From: Parcubacteria group bacterium GW2011_GWF1_45_5
GTDB lineage: Bacteria; Patescibacteriota; Minisyncoccia; UBA6257; Brennerbacteraceae
Length of the DNA: 34,017 nt
Assembly: GCA_001001795.1 (NCBI GenBank)
Contig: LCLB01000003.1
Location: 1 to 34,017, forward strand
Direction of reading: 5' to 3'
The notes beneath the pieces are model-generated. The model made no database searches and was not told where the DNA came from. It saw only the letters and a program-made list of their open reading frames with translations. Below, piece after piece: positions 8,162 to 17,152 of the stretch (positions are counted from its first letter, which is position 1; every line of letters starts with the position of its first letter). Made by a program: the position numbers and the translations under genes.

Positions 8162-8848
8162 ATGACGAGAAAAAATTTCAGGATTTTTGTGGTTCTTGGC
8201 CGTTCAGGGTCGGGAAAGGGGACGCAGGTGGAAATGCTGCAAAAGAAAGTAAAGGGGTTGCGCCATATCGAAACCGGTGCTTTGCTCCGGGAACTTTCCC
8301 GCGAGAAGAACAGTTTGGGGAAAAGGGTGAAAGATACCCTGAACCAGGGGGAATTGGTGCCCTATTCGTTTGTGGCGTATTTGTGGACAAAGGAATTACT
8401 GAAAGTGTTTTCTCAGGGAAATCGTTGGTCAGGGATTGTTTTTGAAGGTTCTCCGCGGAAACTTATAGAAGCCAAAATGATGGATCAAGCCATCCGTTTC
8501 ATCTTCGACACGGAGCCGATCGCCGTCTACATCGAGGTTTCCCGCAAAGAGGTTGTGCGCCGTCTTTTGAAGCGAGTGGTTTGCGAAAAATGCTCCAATC
8601 CGATTCCTTATCGTCTCCTTGAAAATAATATTACGAAGTGTCCCGTGTGTGGAGGCAGAGTAACCCGGAGACCGGACGATACCCCAAAGGCAATCCGGGA
8701 ACGGATGGAATTCTTCAAGCGGAACGTTATGCCGTCGATCCGTCATTACCGGAAAGATAATCGCCTGATCTCCATTAACGGAGATCAGCCTGCGGAAAAA
8801 GTATCCCATGAGCTGTGGGGAAAACTGAAAAAGAATCGGTTTATTTAG
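8162..8848 (+). CDS. adk: Adenylate kinase family protein with Cys4 zinc LID
   Basis: GRSGSGKGTQ P-loop, IETGALLRE, FEGSPRK, CEKCSNPIPYRLLENNITKCPVCGGRVTRRPDD; likely start 8162 (MTRKNFRIF). Confidence 0.88.
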   Translation: MTRKNFRIFVVLGRSGSGKGTQVEMLQKKVKGLRHIETGALLRELSREKNSLGKRVKDTLNQGELVPYSFVAYLWTKELLKVFSQGNRWSGIVFEGSPRKLIEAKMMDQAIRFIFDTEPIAVYIEVSRKEVVRRLLKRVVCEKCSNPIPYRLLENNITKCPVCGGRVTRRPDDTPKAIRERMEFFKRNVMPSIRHYRKDNRLISINGDQPAEKVSHELWGKLKKNRFI

Positions 8849-8855
8849 ATCAGTT

Positions 8856-9614
8856 ATGATTTCTTTGAAAACGGAAAAAGATATAGAGTTGTTGCGAATC
8901 GGCGGAAAAATTTTATCCCGTGTTTTACGCATGACTTCCAAAAAGATCAAACCAGGAGCCACCGCACGCGAGCTTGATGAAATAGCGCGTTCAATTATGA
9001 AAGAGCAGGGAGTGAAACCGTCATTTCTTGGATATCGCTCCATGCGCCATAGCGACCCTTTCCCCGGGGCGCTTTGCGTTTCGGTCAATGACGTTATCGT
9101 ACACGGTGTTCCGACACAGGATCTTGTCTTGCGCAACGGCGATATCGTTACTATTGACGGGGGGTTGATTTATAAAGGGAGGTTTGTTGATGCTGCGACC
9201 ACCGTGGCAATCGGGAAAGTTCCGCGTGCCGTAGGGAAGTTGATACGGGTTACCCGTGAAGCATTGAACCGCGCCATAAAAGTGTGTGTACAGGGGAATG
9301 CGTTGGGAGACATCGGGTATGCAGTTCAGTCGTATGTCGAGGCACAGGGATTTTCCGTATGCGAAGAGTTGGTTGGCCATGGCGTCGGCTATGGGGTGCA
9401 CGAGGATCCGGCAGTGCCAAACCGTGGCAGACGCGGAGAAGGTATGAAACTGGAACCAGGAATGGTTTTAGCGTTGGAGCCAATGGTGTGCATGGGGTCG
9501 GGGAAAATCATTGAAAATTCCGACGGGAGTTTCGCTACCGCAGACAGGTCTATTGCCGCTCATTTCGAGCATACCGTGGTGATTACCGGGAAAAAACCAT
9601 TGGTGGTGACTTAA
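8856..9614 (+). CDS. map: Methionine aminopeptidase type I
   Basis: SFLGYRSMRHSDPFPGALCVSVNDVIVHGVP...VTIDGGLIYKGRFVDAATT...VGHGVGYGVHEDPAVPN...LEPGMVLALEPM. Confidence 0.96.
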   Translation: MISLKTEKDIELLRIGGKILSRVLRMTSKKIKPGATARELDEIARSIMKEQGVKPSFLGYRSMRHSDPFPGALCVSVNDVIVHGVPTQDLVLRNGDIVTIDGGLIYKGRFVDAATTVAIGKVPRAVGKLIRVTREALNRAIKVCVQGNALGDIGYAVQSYVEAQGFSVCEELVGHGVGYGVHEDPAVPNRGRRGEGMKLEPGMVLALEPMVCMGSGKIIENSDGSFATADRSIAAHFEHTVVITGKKPLVVT

Positions 9615-9618
9615 TAAT

Positions 9619-10020
9619 ATGCGTTTTATCGCCTTGGATTACGGTAAAAAGCGCATTGGTGTTGCGTACGCCGATAGCACCAACGATGTGGTCCTCCCTC
9701 TTGGAATCATTTCAAATCTTAATATTCGAACCGTAATCTCCGATTTGAGTAATTTTATACACGAGCGCGCAATCGAACGTATTATCATCGGTCTTCCGCT
9801 AAGTTTCAAATTTGAAGAAACGGAAATCTGTTCGGAAATCAGGGATTTCGGAACAAACTTGGAAGAAACTACAGGAGTGGGGGTTGTTTTTGTCAACGAA
9901 GTGATGAGTACCGACCTAAGCAAGAAAATGACCGGGAACAGCGGGAAAGACGATTCCGTAGCGGCCCAGATCATTTTAAGCGATTACCTGTTAAAATATC
10001 ATAAAGATTTAGGAAAATAG
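9619..10020 (+). CDS. ruvX: RuvX/YqgF family Holliday junction resolvase-like protein
   Basis: FIALDYGKKRIGVAYADS...RIIIGLPLSF...VNEVMSTDLSKKM...DDSVAAQIILSDYL. Confidence 0.88.
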   Translation: MRFIALDYGKKRIGVAYADSTNDVVLPLGIISNLNIRTVISDLSNFIHERAIERIIIGLPLSFKFEETEICSEIRDFGTNLEETTGVGVVFVNEVMSTDLSKKMTGNSGKDDSVAAQIILSDYLLKYHKDLGK

Positions 10021-10023
10021 CCT

Positions 10024-10767
10024 ATGAACGAGAATCGAAAACCGTCTATTTCCGTTATTATTCCGGTTTTTAACGAGGAAAAGACAATTCAAAGCACTAT
10101 AGAATCGGTATGCGCGTATTGTGACGCCAACGGATTTCCGTACGAAGTGGTCGTGGTGAACGACGGATCGCAAGACGGGACGGCGGGAGTTGTGGAGAGT
10201 CTTTTGGGCAGGTACCCGATGCTACGCATGCTCGATAATGGAATAAACACCGGTAAAGGGTACGCGGTGCGTAACGGCATGTTGCATGCGACCGGTGACC
10301 TGGCACTATTTATGGATGCGGATGGTTCGACTAAAATTTCGGAACTTGGGAAGGTGCTTGAAAAATATACGCAAGGGTACGGGGTTATCATGGGGTCGCG
10401 GAAAATCCCTGGGGCATACATTGCGGTTCATCAACCAAAGTTCCGTGAGCTTTCGGGACGTATGATGAATGTCTTTATCAGGGTGGCAACCGGGTTACCC
10501 TTTGAGGATACGCAAGTGGGGTTTAAGGCGTTTTCGCGCCAAGCGCGGGAAACCATATTTCCGCTTCAGCGTACGTCGCGCTGGATATTCGATGTCGAGC
10601 TTTTGGTTATCGCGGCGCAAAATCGAATTTCTGTCGCGGAAATTCCGATTACCTGGGAGAACAACTCCAATTCAAGGGTAAAGGTTGTTCATCTGGGAAG
10701 AACGATTGCGGAGTTAGTTATTATTCGGCTTAACAAAATGCGCGGGTGGTACGTGAAACGTTCATAA
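10024..10767 (+). CDS. Glycosyltransferase family 2 (dolichyl-phosphate glucosyltransferase/DPM1-like)
   Basis: ISVIIPVFNEEKTIQSTIESV...VVVNDGSQDGT...NTGKGYAVRNGMLHATGDLALFMDADGSTKISEL. Confidence 0.92.
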   Translation: MNENRKPSISVIIPVFNEEKTIQSTIESVCAYCDANGFPYEVVVVNDGSQDGTAGVVESLLGRYPMLRMLDNGINTGKGYAVRNGMLHATGDLALFMDADGSTKISELGKVLEKYTQGYGVIMGSRKIPGAYIAVHQPKFRELSGRMMNVFIRVATGLPFEDTQVGFKAFSRQARETIFPLQRTSRWIFDVELLVIAAQNRISVAEIPITWENNSNSRVKVVHLGRTIAELVIIRLNKMRGWYVKRS

Positions 10768-10783
10768 ATTTATAAATAACCAT

Positions 10784-11560
10784 ATGAATCACAAAAAAAT
10801 TATTGCCTTCAATTGGAAAATGAACCCGGGCTCCCTGAAGCAAGCCCGTGCACTTCTTAATGTCGCCAATCACGCCGGTTTAAAATCCAAGAACAGCAGG
10901 GTTGTCGTTTTCCCGCCGTTCGAGTATGTTTTTTCCTATGATTTTTGGGGTCATGCTGCGAAGATAACGAAGGGGGCTCAGGACTGTTTTTGGCAGGCAA
11001 GAGGTCCCTACACCGGGCAGATTTCTCCGCGTAGCCTTAAGCAAGCGGGTATTTCATGGGTCATAATCGGACATTCCGAAAAAAGAATTCATGGCAATGA
11101 AACAAATCTTCAGATTGCGAAGAAATTAAAAACAGCGGTTCGTACAGGATTGCAGCCATTGCTGTGTCTTGGTGATGATGCATTTAGTCATAAACAGGGA
11201 ATAATCAGGACGAAGCAGTGCATCAGGAAACAATTGCACGAATCCCTGTCTTTACTGTCGTCGGCCGATATAAAGGAGATTGTGTTCGTGTACGAACCGA
11301 TCTGGGCAATCAGCGCCGTGAGCCATGGTAAAACCGACGATCCGGTCCATGCCGCGCGCATGGTTTCATACCTGAAAGAGTTGCTTGTAAAAGAGTTCCG
11401 GTTTCCTGATTCGCGGGTTCTGTACGGAGGGTCGGTTAACGCCAAAACCGTTTCGAAATTTCTCGGATTCGACGACATTAACGGTTTTCTCGTCGGTGCC
11501 GCATCACTGAAACCCGATCAGGTATCTGGTATAATACGGGCTATAGAAAATAACTCTTAA
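10784..11560 (+). CDS. tpiA: Triosephosphate isomerase
   Basis: FNWKMNPGS, GAQD, WVIIGHSEKRIHGNE, YEPIWAIS, LYGGSVNAKT, GFLVGAASLKPD. Confidence 0.93.
   Translation: MNHKKIIAFNWKMNPGSLKQARALLNVANHAGLKSKNSRVVVFPPFEYVFSYDFWGHAAKITKGAQDCFWQARGPYTGQISPRSLKQAGISWVIIGHSEKRIHGNETNLQIAKKLKTAVRTGLQPLLCLGDDAFSHKQGIIRTKQCIRKQLHESLSLLSSADIKEIVFVYEPIWAISAVSHGKTDDPVHAARMVSYLKELLVKEFRFPDSRVLYGGSVNAKTVSKFLGFDDINGFLVGAASLKPDQVSGIIRAIENNS
11530..11535 (+). promoter_or_regulatory. Possible extended -10 promoter for the SIMPL-domain gene, inside the end of tpiA
   Basis: TGGTATAAT (TGn-TATAAT) about 33 nt before ATG 11568; no strong -35. Confidence 0.35.
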
Positions 11561-11567
11561 TACGTCT

Positions 11568-12332
11568 ATGGAAGCGCTTTTCAAGAAAACACTTTTTGTT
11601 TTACTTTCGTTGTTCTTATGCGTAATGACGATTACGGGAATCGTGGTGGCCGTCCGCTTAGCCAATCACCAGGCGGTCTGGGTTGGCCAACCGGCAAGCA
11701 TCATGGTTTCCGGGACAGAGAAGGTTCAGTATACCCCCGATATTGCCATCATGGGCATTGCGGTTATTGCTAAAGGCACGGATCCTGTTCAAGTACAGGA
11801 CGAGAATAACAAAAATATGCAGGGCGTGATTGCCTACCTGAAGCAATCGGGTATTGCTTCGGAAGACATACAAACGACGACATATAATCTGTATCCCGAA
11901 TACGCGTATACCGACAGAGGAGCCGATACCGCAAAAATAATCGGTTACACCTTGCATCAGAGTATTGTCTGTAAGATACGTAAGGATTTAAGTAAGGTCG
12001 GGAGTATTATCGGCGGTCTTACCGATGCGGGCGCAAACAGTATTGAGAGTATCCAGTTTTCTTTGAGCGATGAAGCAAAAATAGAACTCGAGACACAAGC
12101 AAAATCAAAGGCTATTAGCGACGCGAAAGTGCGGTTTGAGGGCCTGCGGAAGGAATTTAAATTCCGGGTATTGCGCCTGACAAACGTTCAAGACACTCCT
12201 GCGTGGGCTTCGGATACGATGCGCTCCTATGCTATGAAGGAAGGGATTGAGGGAGGGGGAGCTCCTGCGCCAATCGAGCCGGGATCCGGCGAATTGACTT
12301 CGTACGTCACCCTGACATTTGAAATCAAATAA
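11568..12332 (+). CDS. SIMPL domain (DUF541) protein, membrane-anchored
   Basis: N-terminal TM; IMVSGTEKVQYTPDIAIMGIAVIAKGTDPVQVQDENNKNMQGVIAYLKQSGIASEDIQTTTYNLYPEY. Confidence 0.9.
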   Translation: MEALFKKTLFVLLSLFLCVMTITGIVVAVRLANHQAVWVGQPASIMVSGTEKVQYTPDIAIMGIAVIAKGTDPVQVQDENNKNMQGVIAYLKQSGIASEDIQTTTYNLYPEYAYTDRGADTAKIIGYTLHQSIVCKIRKDLSKVGSIIGGLTDAGANSIESIQFSLSDEAKIELETQAKSKAISDAKVRFEGLRKEFKFRVLRLTNVQDTPAWASDTMRSYAMKEGIEGGGAPAPIEPGSGELTSYVTLTFEIK

Positions 12333-12348
12333 ACCTTTCGGGTTGGAT

Positions 12349-13542
12349 ATGAAACACAAAAGTATGCGTCTTTTGCCGGAGCGTTCTTATTTTCAAGGAA
12401 AACGGACGATTATTCGGGCTGATCTAAACGTCGATATCGTGGCAGACAAAATTATCGATGATTTCCGTATTCGCAGGGCGCTTTCAACCATCAAGGAGAT
12501 TTCCCCTCGTGCGCGATATACGCTTTTGGTAAGCCATCGGGGGAGCTTCGAGTGTCCGAATGATTATACCGAAACTTTAGAGCCAGTTGCAAAACATTTG
12601 AGTAGGCTCTTGGGCCGTAATGTTTATTTTCTCGAAGGGTCCGTGGAGTCGGTTCGTTATGCGCTTGAGAAGCTTCCGGATCACGCCATAGCTCTTTTGG
12701 AAAATATCCGTTGGTATAAAGGAGAGCGCGAAAACAGTACCAAGTTTGCGAAACAGTTGGCTCAATTAACGGACGTGTTCGTCAACGATGCCTTTGGCGA
12801 GATTCATCGGCGAGAGGCATCAATCGTAGCGATTACCAAGTTCGTACCGAGTTTTGCGGGGTTACTTTTACAGGATGAATTGCGTCATTTGGATAATTTG
12901 AGCACAAGCCCTCGCAGGCCATTCGCCGTATTAATGGGCGGGGCGAAACTATACACGAAGCTGCCTTTGATTAAGAGGTTCTTGCGAATTGCTGATGCGG
13001 TGTTAGTCGGTACGGCGCTTGCCAATACGTTTATTGCGGCGCAAGGAAACAGGATAGGGAAATCGCTTCAGGAAAAAAAGTTCATTTTTAAGGCAAAAGC
13101 CATGCTTCGCAATCAATCATTAATCATCCCCGACGATTATGTGGTTTCCCCTAGGGTATTAGCGGGTAAGGGGAAGGTTACGCGGGGAAGTTTATCCTCA
13201 AACAGCTATATTGTCGATATTGGTCCGGAAACAGCGAAAACATTCTCCAGTTTGCTTGAAAAAGCGGGTACGATTTTTTGGAACGGTCCGGTCGGATGCT
13301 TCGAACATGCACCCTTTGCCAACGGGTCGCGCGCCGTTGCTAAGGCCATACTGGGCAATACAAAAGCCTTTAAGGTCATCGGCGGTGGCGACACCTTGGA
13401 GCTATTGAAGCCGTTGCTTCGTCGAAAGCCAAAGGTCAAAAATTTTTTCATCAGTACGGGCGGTGGCGCTATGGTTTCTTATCTGGCCGGTATAAAACTT
13501 CCCGGGATAGAGGCCTTGAAAAAACAATATGAAAGGCGATAA
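12349..13542 (+). CDS. pgk: Phosphoglycerate kinase (divergent)
   Basis: RADLNVDIV, ALLENIRWYKGERENSTKFAKQLAQLTDVFVNDAFGEIHRREAS, MGGAKL, FWNGPVGCFE, VIGGGDT, STGGGAMV. Start could be 12364. Confidence 0.93.
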   Translation: MKHKSMRLLPERSYFQGKRTIIRADLNVDIVADKIIDDFRIRRALSTIKEISPRARYTLLVSHRGSFECPNDYTETLEPVAKHLSRLLGRNVYFLEGSVESVRYALEKLPDHAIALLENIRWYKGERENSTKFAKQLAQLTDVFVNDAFGEIHRREASIVAITKFVPSFAGLLLQDELRHLDNLSTSPRRPFAVLMGGAKLYTKLPLIKRFLRIADAVLVGTALANTFIAAQGNRIGKSLQEKKFIFKAKAMLRNQSLIIPDDYVVSPRVLAGKGKVTRGSLSSNSYIVDIGPETAKTFSSLLEKAGTIFWNGPVGCFEHAPFANGSRAVAKAILGNTKAFKVIGGGDTLELLKPLLRRKPKVKNFFISTGGGAMVSYLAGIKLPGIEALKKQYERR

Positions 13543-14410
13543 AAAGGTAAAAGGGAAGGTGATCGTTTTTTACGATAATGATCCCGACGGATTCGGGGCC
13601 GCATGGGCTGCATGGAAGAAGTTCGGCAACCAAGCTTTTTATTTCCCGGAAAAGCACTCCATGAGGTCATCTGCACTGCGCAATATCGACATTACTGATT
13701 CGATCGTTTACTTTCTTGATTTTTGTCCAAATCCAGCACCTTTTGAATCTATCACAAAAAAGGCAAAACAGGTCGTGGTGATAGACCATCATGGCACCGT
13801 CGCTTCGGTCGTGAAATCAACTCCAGGTTGCATATATTCATTAAGGAATTCCGCCTGTATTTTATCATGGAAATATTTTCATAAAAACAAAAAAGTTCCC
13901 CGTATTCTGAAACATGTAGAGGATGTTGACCTTTGGAAGTATCGTATACCCGGAACCCGTGAATTATTCGTGTCTTTATCCTGGAAATTTAATTTCAGGC
14001 ACTGGAATACGATTGCCCGGATTATAGAAAATACGGGCACAAGGAATCGGTATATACGGAAAGGAAGGATCATCATCGGTTACCAGAACGAACTGGTGGC
14101 AAGAATGTCTGACGAAGCCGAACGTGTTCGGTTGGGCGGGCACACTGCCTTTGCGGTAAACGGTTCGCGTTATTTTAATTCTTTAGTGGGCAACCATCTT
14201 CTTCGTTTGGATAAACGTATTCATGTGGGTATTGTTTTTTACTTTGTGGACAAGAATAAGTATATACGTTTTTCGTTGCGTTCAGACGGAAAAGTCGATG
14301 TTGGGAAAATTGCCCATAAATTAGGAGGTGGCGGGCACGAGCGTTCGGCTGCGTTCCAGTGGCCCTCTCATAAACCCCTCCCGTTCAAGACCATAAAACA
14401 GAAGGTATAA
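13529..14410 (+). CDS. DHH/DHHA1 family phosphoesterase
   Basis: VIVFYDNDPDGFGAAWAAWKKFG, VVVIDHHGT, C-term HKLGGGGHERSAAFQ. Confidence 0.88.
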   Translation: MKGDKKVKGKVIVFYDNDPDGFGAAWAAWKKFGNQAFYFPEKHSMRSSALRNIDITDSIVYFLDFCPNPAPFESITKKAKQVVVIDHHGTVASVVKSTPGCIYSLRNSACILSWKYFHKNKKVPRILKHVEDVDLWKYRIPGTRELFVSLSWKFNFRHWNTIARIIENTGTRNRYIRKGRIIIGYQNELVARMSDEAERVRLGGHTAFAVNGSRYFNSLVGNHLLRLDKRIHVGIVFYFVDKNKYIRFSLRSDGKVDVGKIAHKLGGGGHERSAAFQWPSHKPLPFKTIKQKV

Positions 14411-14420
14411 ATTTTTTCAT

Positions 14421-14858
14421 ATGTCCGAAGTTGTTATTCATACCGATGGTGGTTCGCGCGGGAATCCGGGCCCCAGTGCCATTGGGGTCGTGATTGATCT
14501 GGGTGTTCGCGGGGTAAAAGAATACGGAGAATCGATCGGTAGGCGAACCAACAATGAGGCCGAATACGAGGCCGTTATCTTCGCGCTCAAGAAAACAAAG
14601 GTGCTCCTTGGCTCTCTAAAATCGAGCAAGACAGGTATCATGGTTTGCATGGATTCCGAGCTTATCGTAAAGCAGTTGTGCGGAGAATACAAAATCAAGG
14701 AAAAAGAATTTTATCCCTTGTTTATAGCGGTTTGGAATGCCCAACAGGATTTTCACGAGGTTCGGTTCAAGGCTGTCCCCAGGGAACAGAATACCCGAGC
14801 CGACAGCATTGTTAATCGAACCCTGGACCAAAATACCCGTAAACAGCTTGCGTTTTGA
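14421..14858 (+). CDS. Ribonuclease HI-like protein
   Basis: VVIHTDGGSRGNPGPSAIGVVI...RTNNEAEYEAVIFALK...MDSELIVKQLCGEYKIK. Confidence 0.92.
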   Translation: MSEVVIHTDGGSRGNPGPSAIGVVIDLGVRGVKEYGESIGRRTNNEAEYEAVIFALKKTKVLLGSLKSSKTGIMVCMDSELIVKQLCGEYKIKEKEFYPLFIAVWNAQQDFHEVRFKAVPREQNTRADSIVNRTLDQNTRKQLAF

Positions 14859-14876
14859 CCTGTATTCATTTATAAT
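14848..14876 (+). promoter_or_regulatory. Putative promoter for rpsB
   Basis: TTGCGT (14848-14853), 17-nt spacer, TATAAT (14871-14876); 43 nt to ATG 14920. Confidence 0.45.
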
Positions 14877-14919
14877 GTCTTTTACCTGATAAAAAGGGCA
14901 ATTTTATTATCTGAGCAGA

Positions 14920-15660
14920 ATGGATCAACAAGAGCTTACTCAACGAATGATTGATGCTGGCATGCACATCGGAGTGCGGAGGTTTCTCGTACACCCGAGG
15001 ATGCGCCCATTCATCTTTACCTACAAGGAAGATTTGGCATTGATCAATCTTGCCAAAACCGTAGAATTGTGGGAGAAAATGTTTCAAGAACTGAGGACGC
15101 TGATTGCGGCAAAGAAGACGATACTTTTCCTGGGTACGCAACCCGCAGCCAAGAAGCTATTGGCGCAGTACGGGGAAGAGCTGGAACTGCCCTACATGAC
15201 CCAACGTTGGCTCGGGGGTACACTCACTAATTTTTCTACATTTCGGGCCCGTTTGGACCATCTAAAAGATCTTCAAGCGAAAGCCAGCTCTCCGGAATTC
15301 GCGAAATATACCAAAAAAGAACAAGGACAGATGGTTGAAGAAGCCAACGAGATTAAGAAGAAATTTGACGGGCTGACGAGACTTTCCGTATTACCAGATG
15401 CTTTATTCGTATTTTGCGGTCGCAAACATCGTACAGCCATCATGGAAGCAAAACGTGTGGGGATTCCCGTCTTCGGGATATTCGGACTCGACGATAATTT
15501 TGAAGACGCTACCCATTGCATAGTGATTAATGATAACGCCCAATCCGCACTTGCTTTGGTTATTGGAGAGGTTCGTTCCTTATATCAGGAGTTGCGTGCC
15601 ATTCCTTCCGTAACCGAGAAGGCCGATGTCCCTGCGACCCAGGCAAAAGAAGAGAAATAG
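14920..15660 (+). CDS. rpsB: 30S ribosomal protein S2
   Basis: MIDAGMHIGVRRFLVHPRMRPFIFTYKEDLALINLAKT...TQRWLGGTLTNFSTFRARL...AIMEAKRVGIPVFGIFGLDDN. Confidence 0.96.
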   Translation: MDQQELTQRMIDAGMHIGVRRFLVHPRMRPFIFTYKEDLALINLAKTVELWEKMFQELRTLIAAKKTILFLGTQPAAKKLLAQYGEELELPYMTQRWLGGTLTNFSTFRARLDHLKDLQAKASSPEFAKYTKKEQGQMVEEANEIKKKFDGLTRLSVLPDALFVFCGRKHRTAIMEAKRVGIPVFGIFGLDDNFEDATHCIVINDNAQSALALVIGEVRSLYQELRAIPSVTEKADVPATQAKEEK

Positions 15661-15695
15661 TCGCGTTTTGTCATTAAGATTAAGATTATTCTTCT

Positions 15696-16289
15696 ATGTA
15701 TACTGCATCTTTAGAAGATATAAAAAAACTGCGGGAGACGAGCCTGGCTTCTATCGTGTATTGTAAGCAGGCGCTTGAAGAGGCTGGTGGGGATTTTAAT
15801 GAGGCCTTAAAGATCTTGGAGCAAAAAGGCTTGGCAAAAGCAGCTTCAAAATCAGAACGGACCGTTGGAGCGGGTGTAATCGATTCTTATATTCATTACA
15901 ACAAGCAACTAGGGGTTCTTCTTGACATTCGATGTGAAACCGATTTCGTCGCCCGTAATGAGGAGTTTCAGAAATTGGCACACGAGCTTTGTCTGCAAAT
16001 CGCAGCCATGAATCCGTTATGGGTTTCCCGTGCCAATATTCCTGCCGAAGTAATGGAAGAGCGCAGGTTAATGTACGTCAAGGAAGCGTCAGCAGAAGGA
16101 AAGAAACCAGAGGAAATTATCGGGAAAATAGTGAACGGCAAGCTCGAGAGTTTTTTTTCGGAAACCTGTCTGCTTGACCAGGCGTATATCAAAGAGAATG
16201 ACAAGAAAGTGAATGATTTGGTGGCCGGCGCTATTGCAAAGCTCGGAGAAAACATCAAGGTCAATTCATTTGCGAGGCTTTCCTTATGA
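15696..16289 (+). CDS. tsf: Elongation factor Ts (short form)
   Basis: SLEDIKKLRETSLASIVYCKQALEEAGGDFNEALKILEQKGLAKAASKSERTVGAGVIDSYIHYNKQLGVLLDIRCETDFVARNEEFQKLAHELCLQIAAMNP; follows rpsB. Confidence 0.95.
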   Translation: MYTASLEDIKKLRETSLASIVYCKQALEEAGGDFNEALKILEQKGLAKAASKSERTVGAGVIDSYIHYNKQLGVLLDIRCETDFVARNEEFQKLAHELCLQIAAMNPLWVSRANIPAEVMEERRLMYVKEASAEGKKPEEIIGKIVNGKLESFFSETCLLDQAYIKENDKKVNDLVAGAIAKLGENIKVNSFARLSL

Positions 16290-16954
16290 TTATCGGTTTT
16301 ATTTCCATGGGATGCATTCTGCTCGGCGCAGGGGCGGTCTTATTGCTTTTGTCCAAGAAAGCCAAATCGTTATCCGATGATGACATCACGCGTTTGGTAA
16401 AAGATGCGATGTGGTATCGGCGCCTGGAGCGTTGGTGGCACGAGAGGGTCAGAGAAAATCTCGAATCGGGAACCTTCGAGCAACAGATAAGCATTCTATT
16501 GGAGAAAGTATTGCGTCAGGCTCATGTCATGCTTCTGCGTGCCGATAACCGTTTGCATGCGCTTATCCAACGAACCAGGGAAAACAGATCCCAGCATGCC
16601 ATCGATAAGGAGTATTGGGCCACTATTCAGAATTTTTCCCTGGAAAAGAAGATAGAAAAGCTGTTCCACGATATCAAGAAGAATTATCGCCGTGATGCCC
16701 TTGATCCTGTCCATGAAGAACATCTTCTTATTGAAGATGGGATAAGCGATCCGGAGAGGTGGTTTAACCTGATACGCTTCTATATCGCCAAAGATCATGT
16801 TTCCGAAGCGCGGCGCATTATTATTCAGTATTGGCTACAAAACAAGCAAGATGAGAATGTATTTATTCTTCTTGAGGGAGTTTTGGCCCAGATGGAAATA
16901 CAAAAATCAAAAACAGAAACCCCTTCTTCCCAAGGTTCGGGAACCGAACTATAA
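16286..16954 (+). CDS. Hypothetical protein, N-terminal TM plus helical/TPR-like region
   Basis: ATGA overlap with the tsf stop; MIIGFISMGCILLGAGAVLLLLSKK hydrophobic segment; helical C-terminal region (DPERWFNLIRFYIAKDHVSEARRIIIQYWLQNKQDENVFILLEGVLAQME). Confidence 0.75.
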   Translation: MIIGFISMGCILLGAGAVLLLLSKKAKSLSDDDITRLVKDAMWYRRLERWWHERVRENLESGTFEQQISILLEKVLRQAHVMLLRADNRLHALIQRTRENRSQHAIDKEYWATIQNFSLEKKIEKLFHDIKKNYRRDALDPVHEEHLLIEDGISDPERWFNLIRFYIAKDHVSEARRIIIQYWLQNKQDENVFILLEGVLAQMEIQKSKTETPSSQGSGTEL

Positions 16955-16977
16955 TGTGAGGTGGTAAAATTAATTAT

Positions 16978-17010
16978 GCCAGAGCAGCTCAATGGCGGAC
17001 TTGCCCGCCA
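16978..17010 (+). pseudogene. Apparent 5' portion of a decayed tRNA gene
   Basis: GCCAGAG (16978-16984) + CAGCTCAATGG resembles acceptor 5' strand and D-arm; runs into palindrome TGGCGGACTTGCCCGCCA. Preceded by TGG-TAAAAT at 16962-16970. Confidence 0.5.
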
Positions 17011-17020
17011 GTCGCCCAGT

Positions 17021-17092
17021 GCCGAGGTAGCTCAGTGGTAGAGCAACTGTTTTGTAAACAGTAGGTCGTGGGTTCGAATCCCTCCCTCGGCT
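17021..17092 (+). tRNA. tRNA-Thr (anticodon TGT)
   Basis: GCCGAGG/CCTCGGC acceptor, TAGCTCAGTGGTAGAGC D-arm, ACTGT-TTTGTAA-ACAGT anticodon arm, TTCGAAT T-loop. No full CCA encoded (discriminator T then CA). One U-U mismatch in the T stem. Confidence 0.93.
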
Positions 17093-17122
17093 CATCGGTA
17101 TTTCTAACAGGGTAAATGGGTC

Positions 17123-17147
17123 GTCGGTCCGAGTCCGACTATCGGCT
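17123..17147 (+). pseudogene. Apparent 3' remnant of a second tRNA (T-arm + acceptor strand)
   Basis: GTCGG-TCCGAGT-CCGAC perfect 5-bp T-stem followed by TATCGGC-T; matching GCCGATA 5' strand not found upstream. Confidence 0.55.
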
Positions 17148-17152
17148 TCAGA

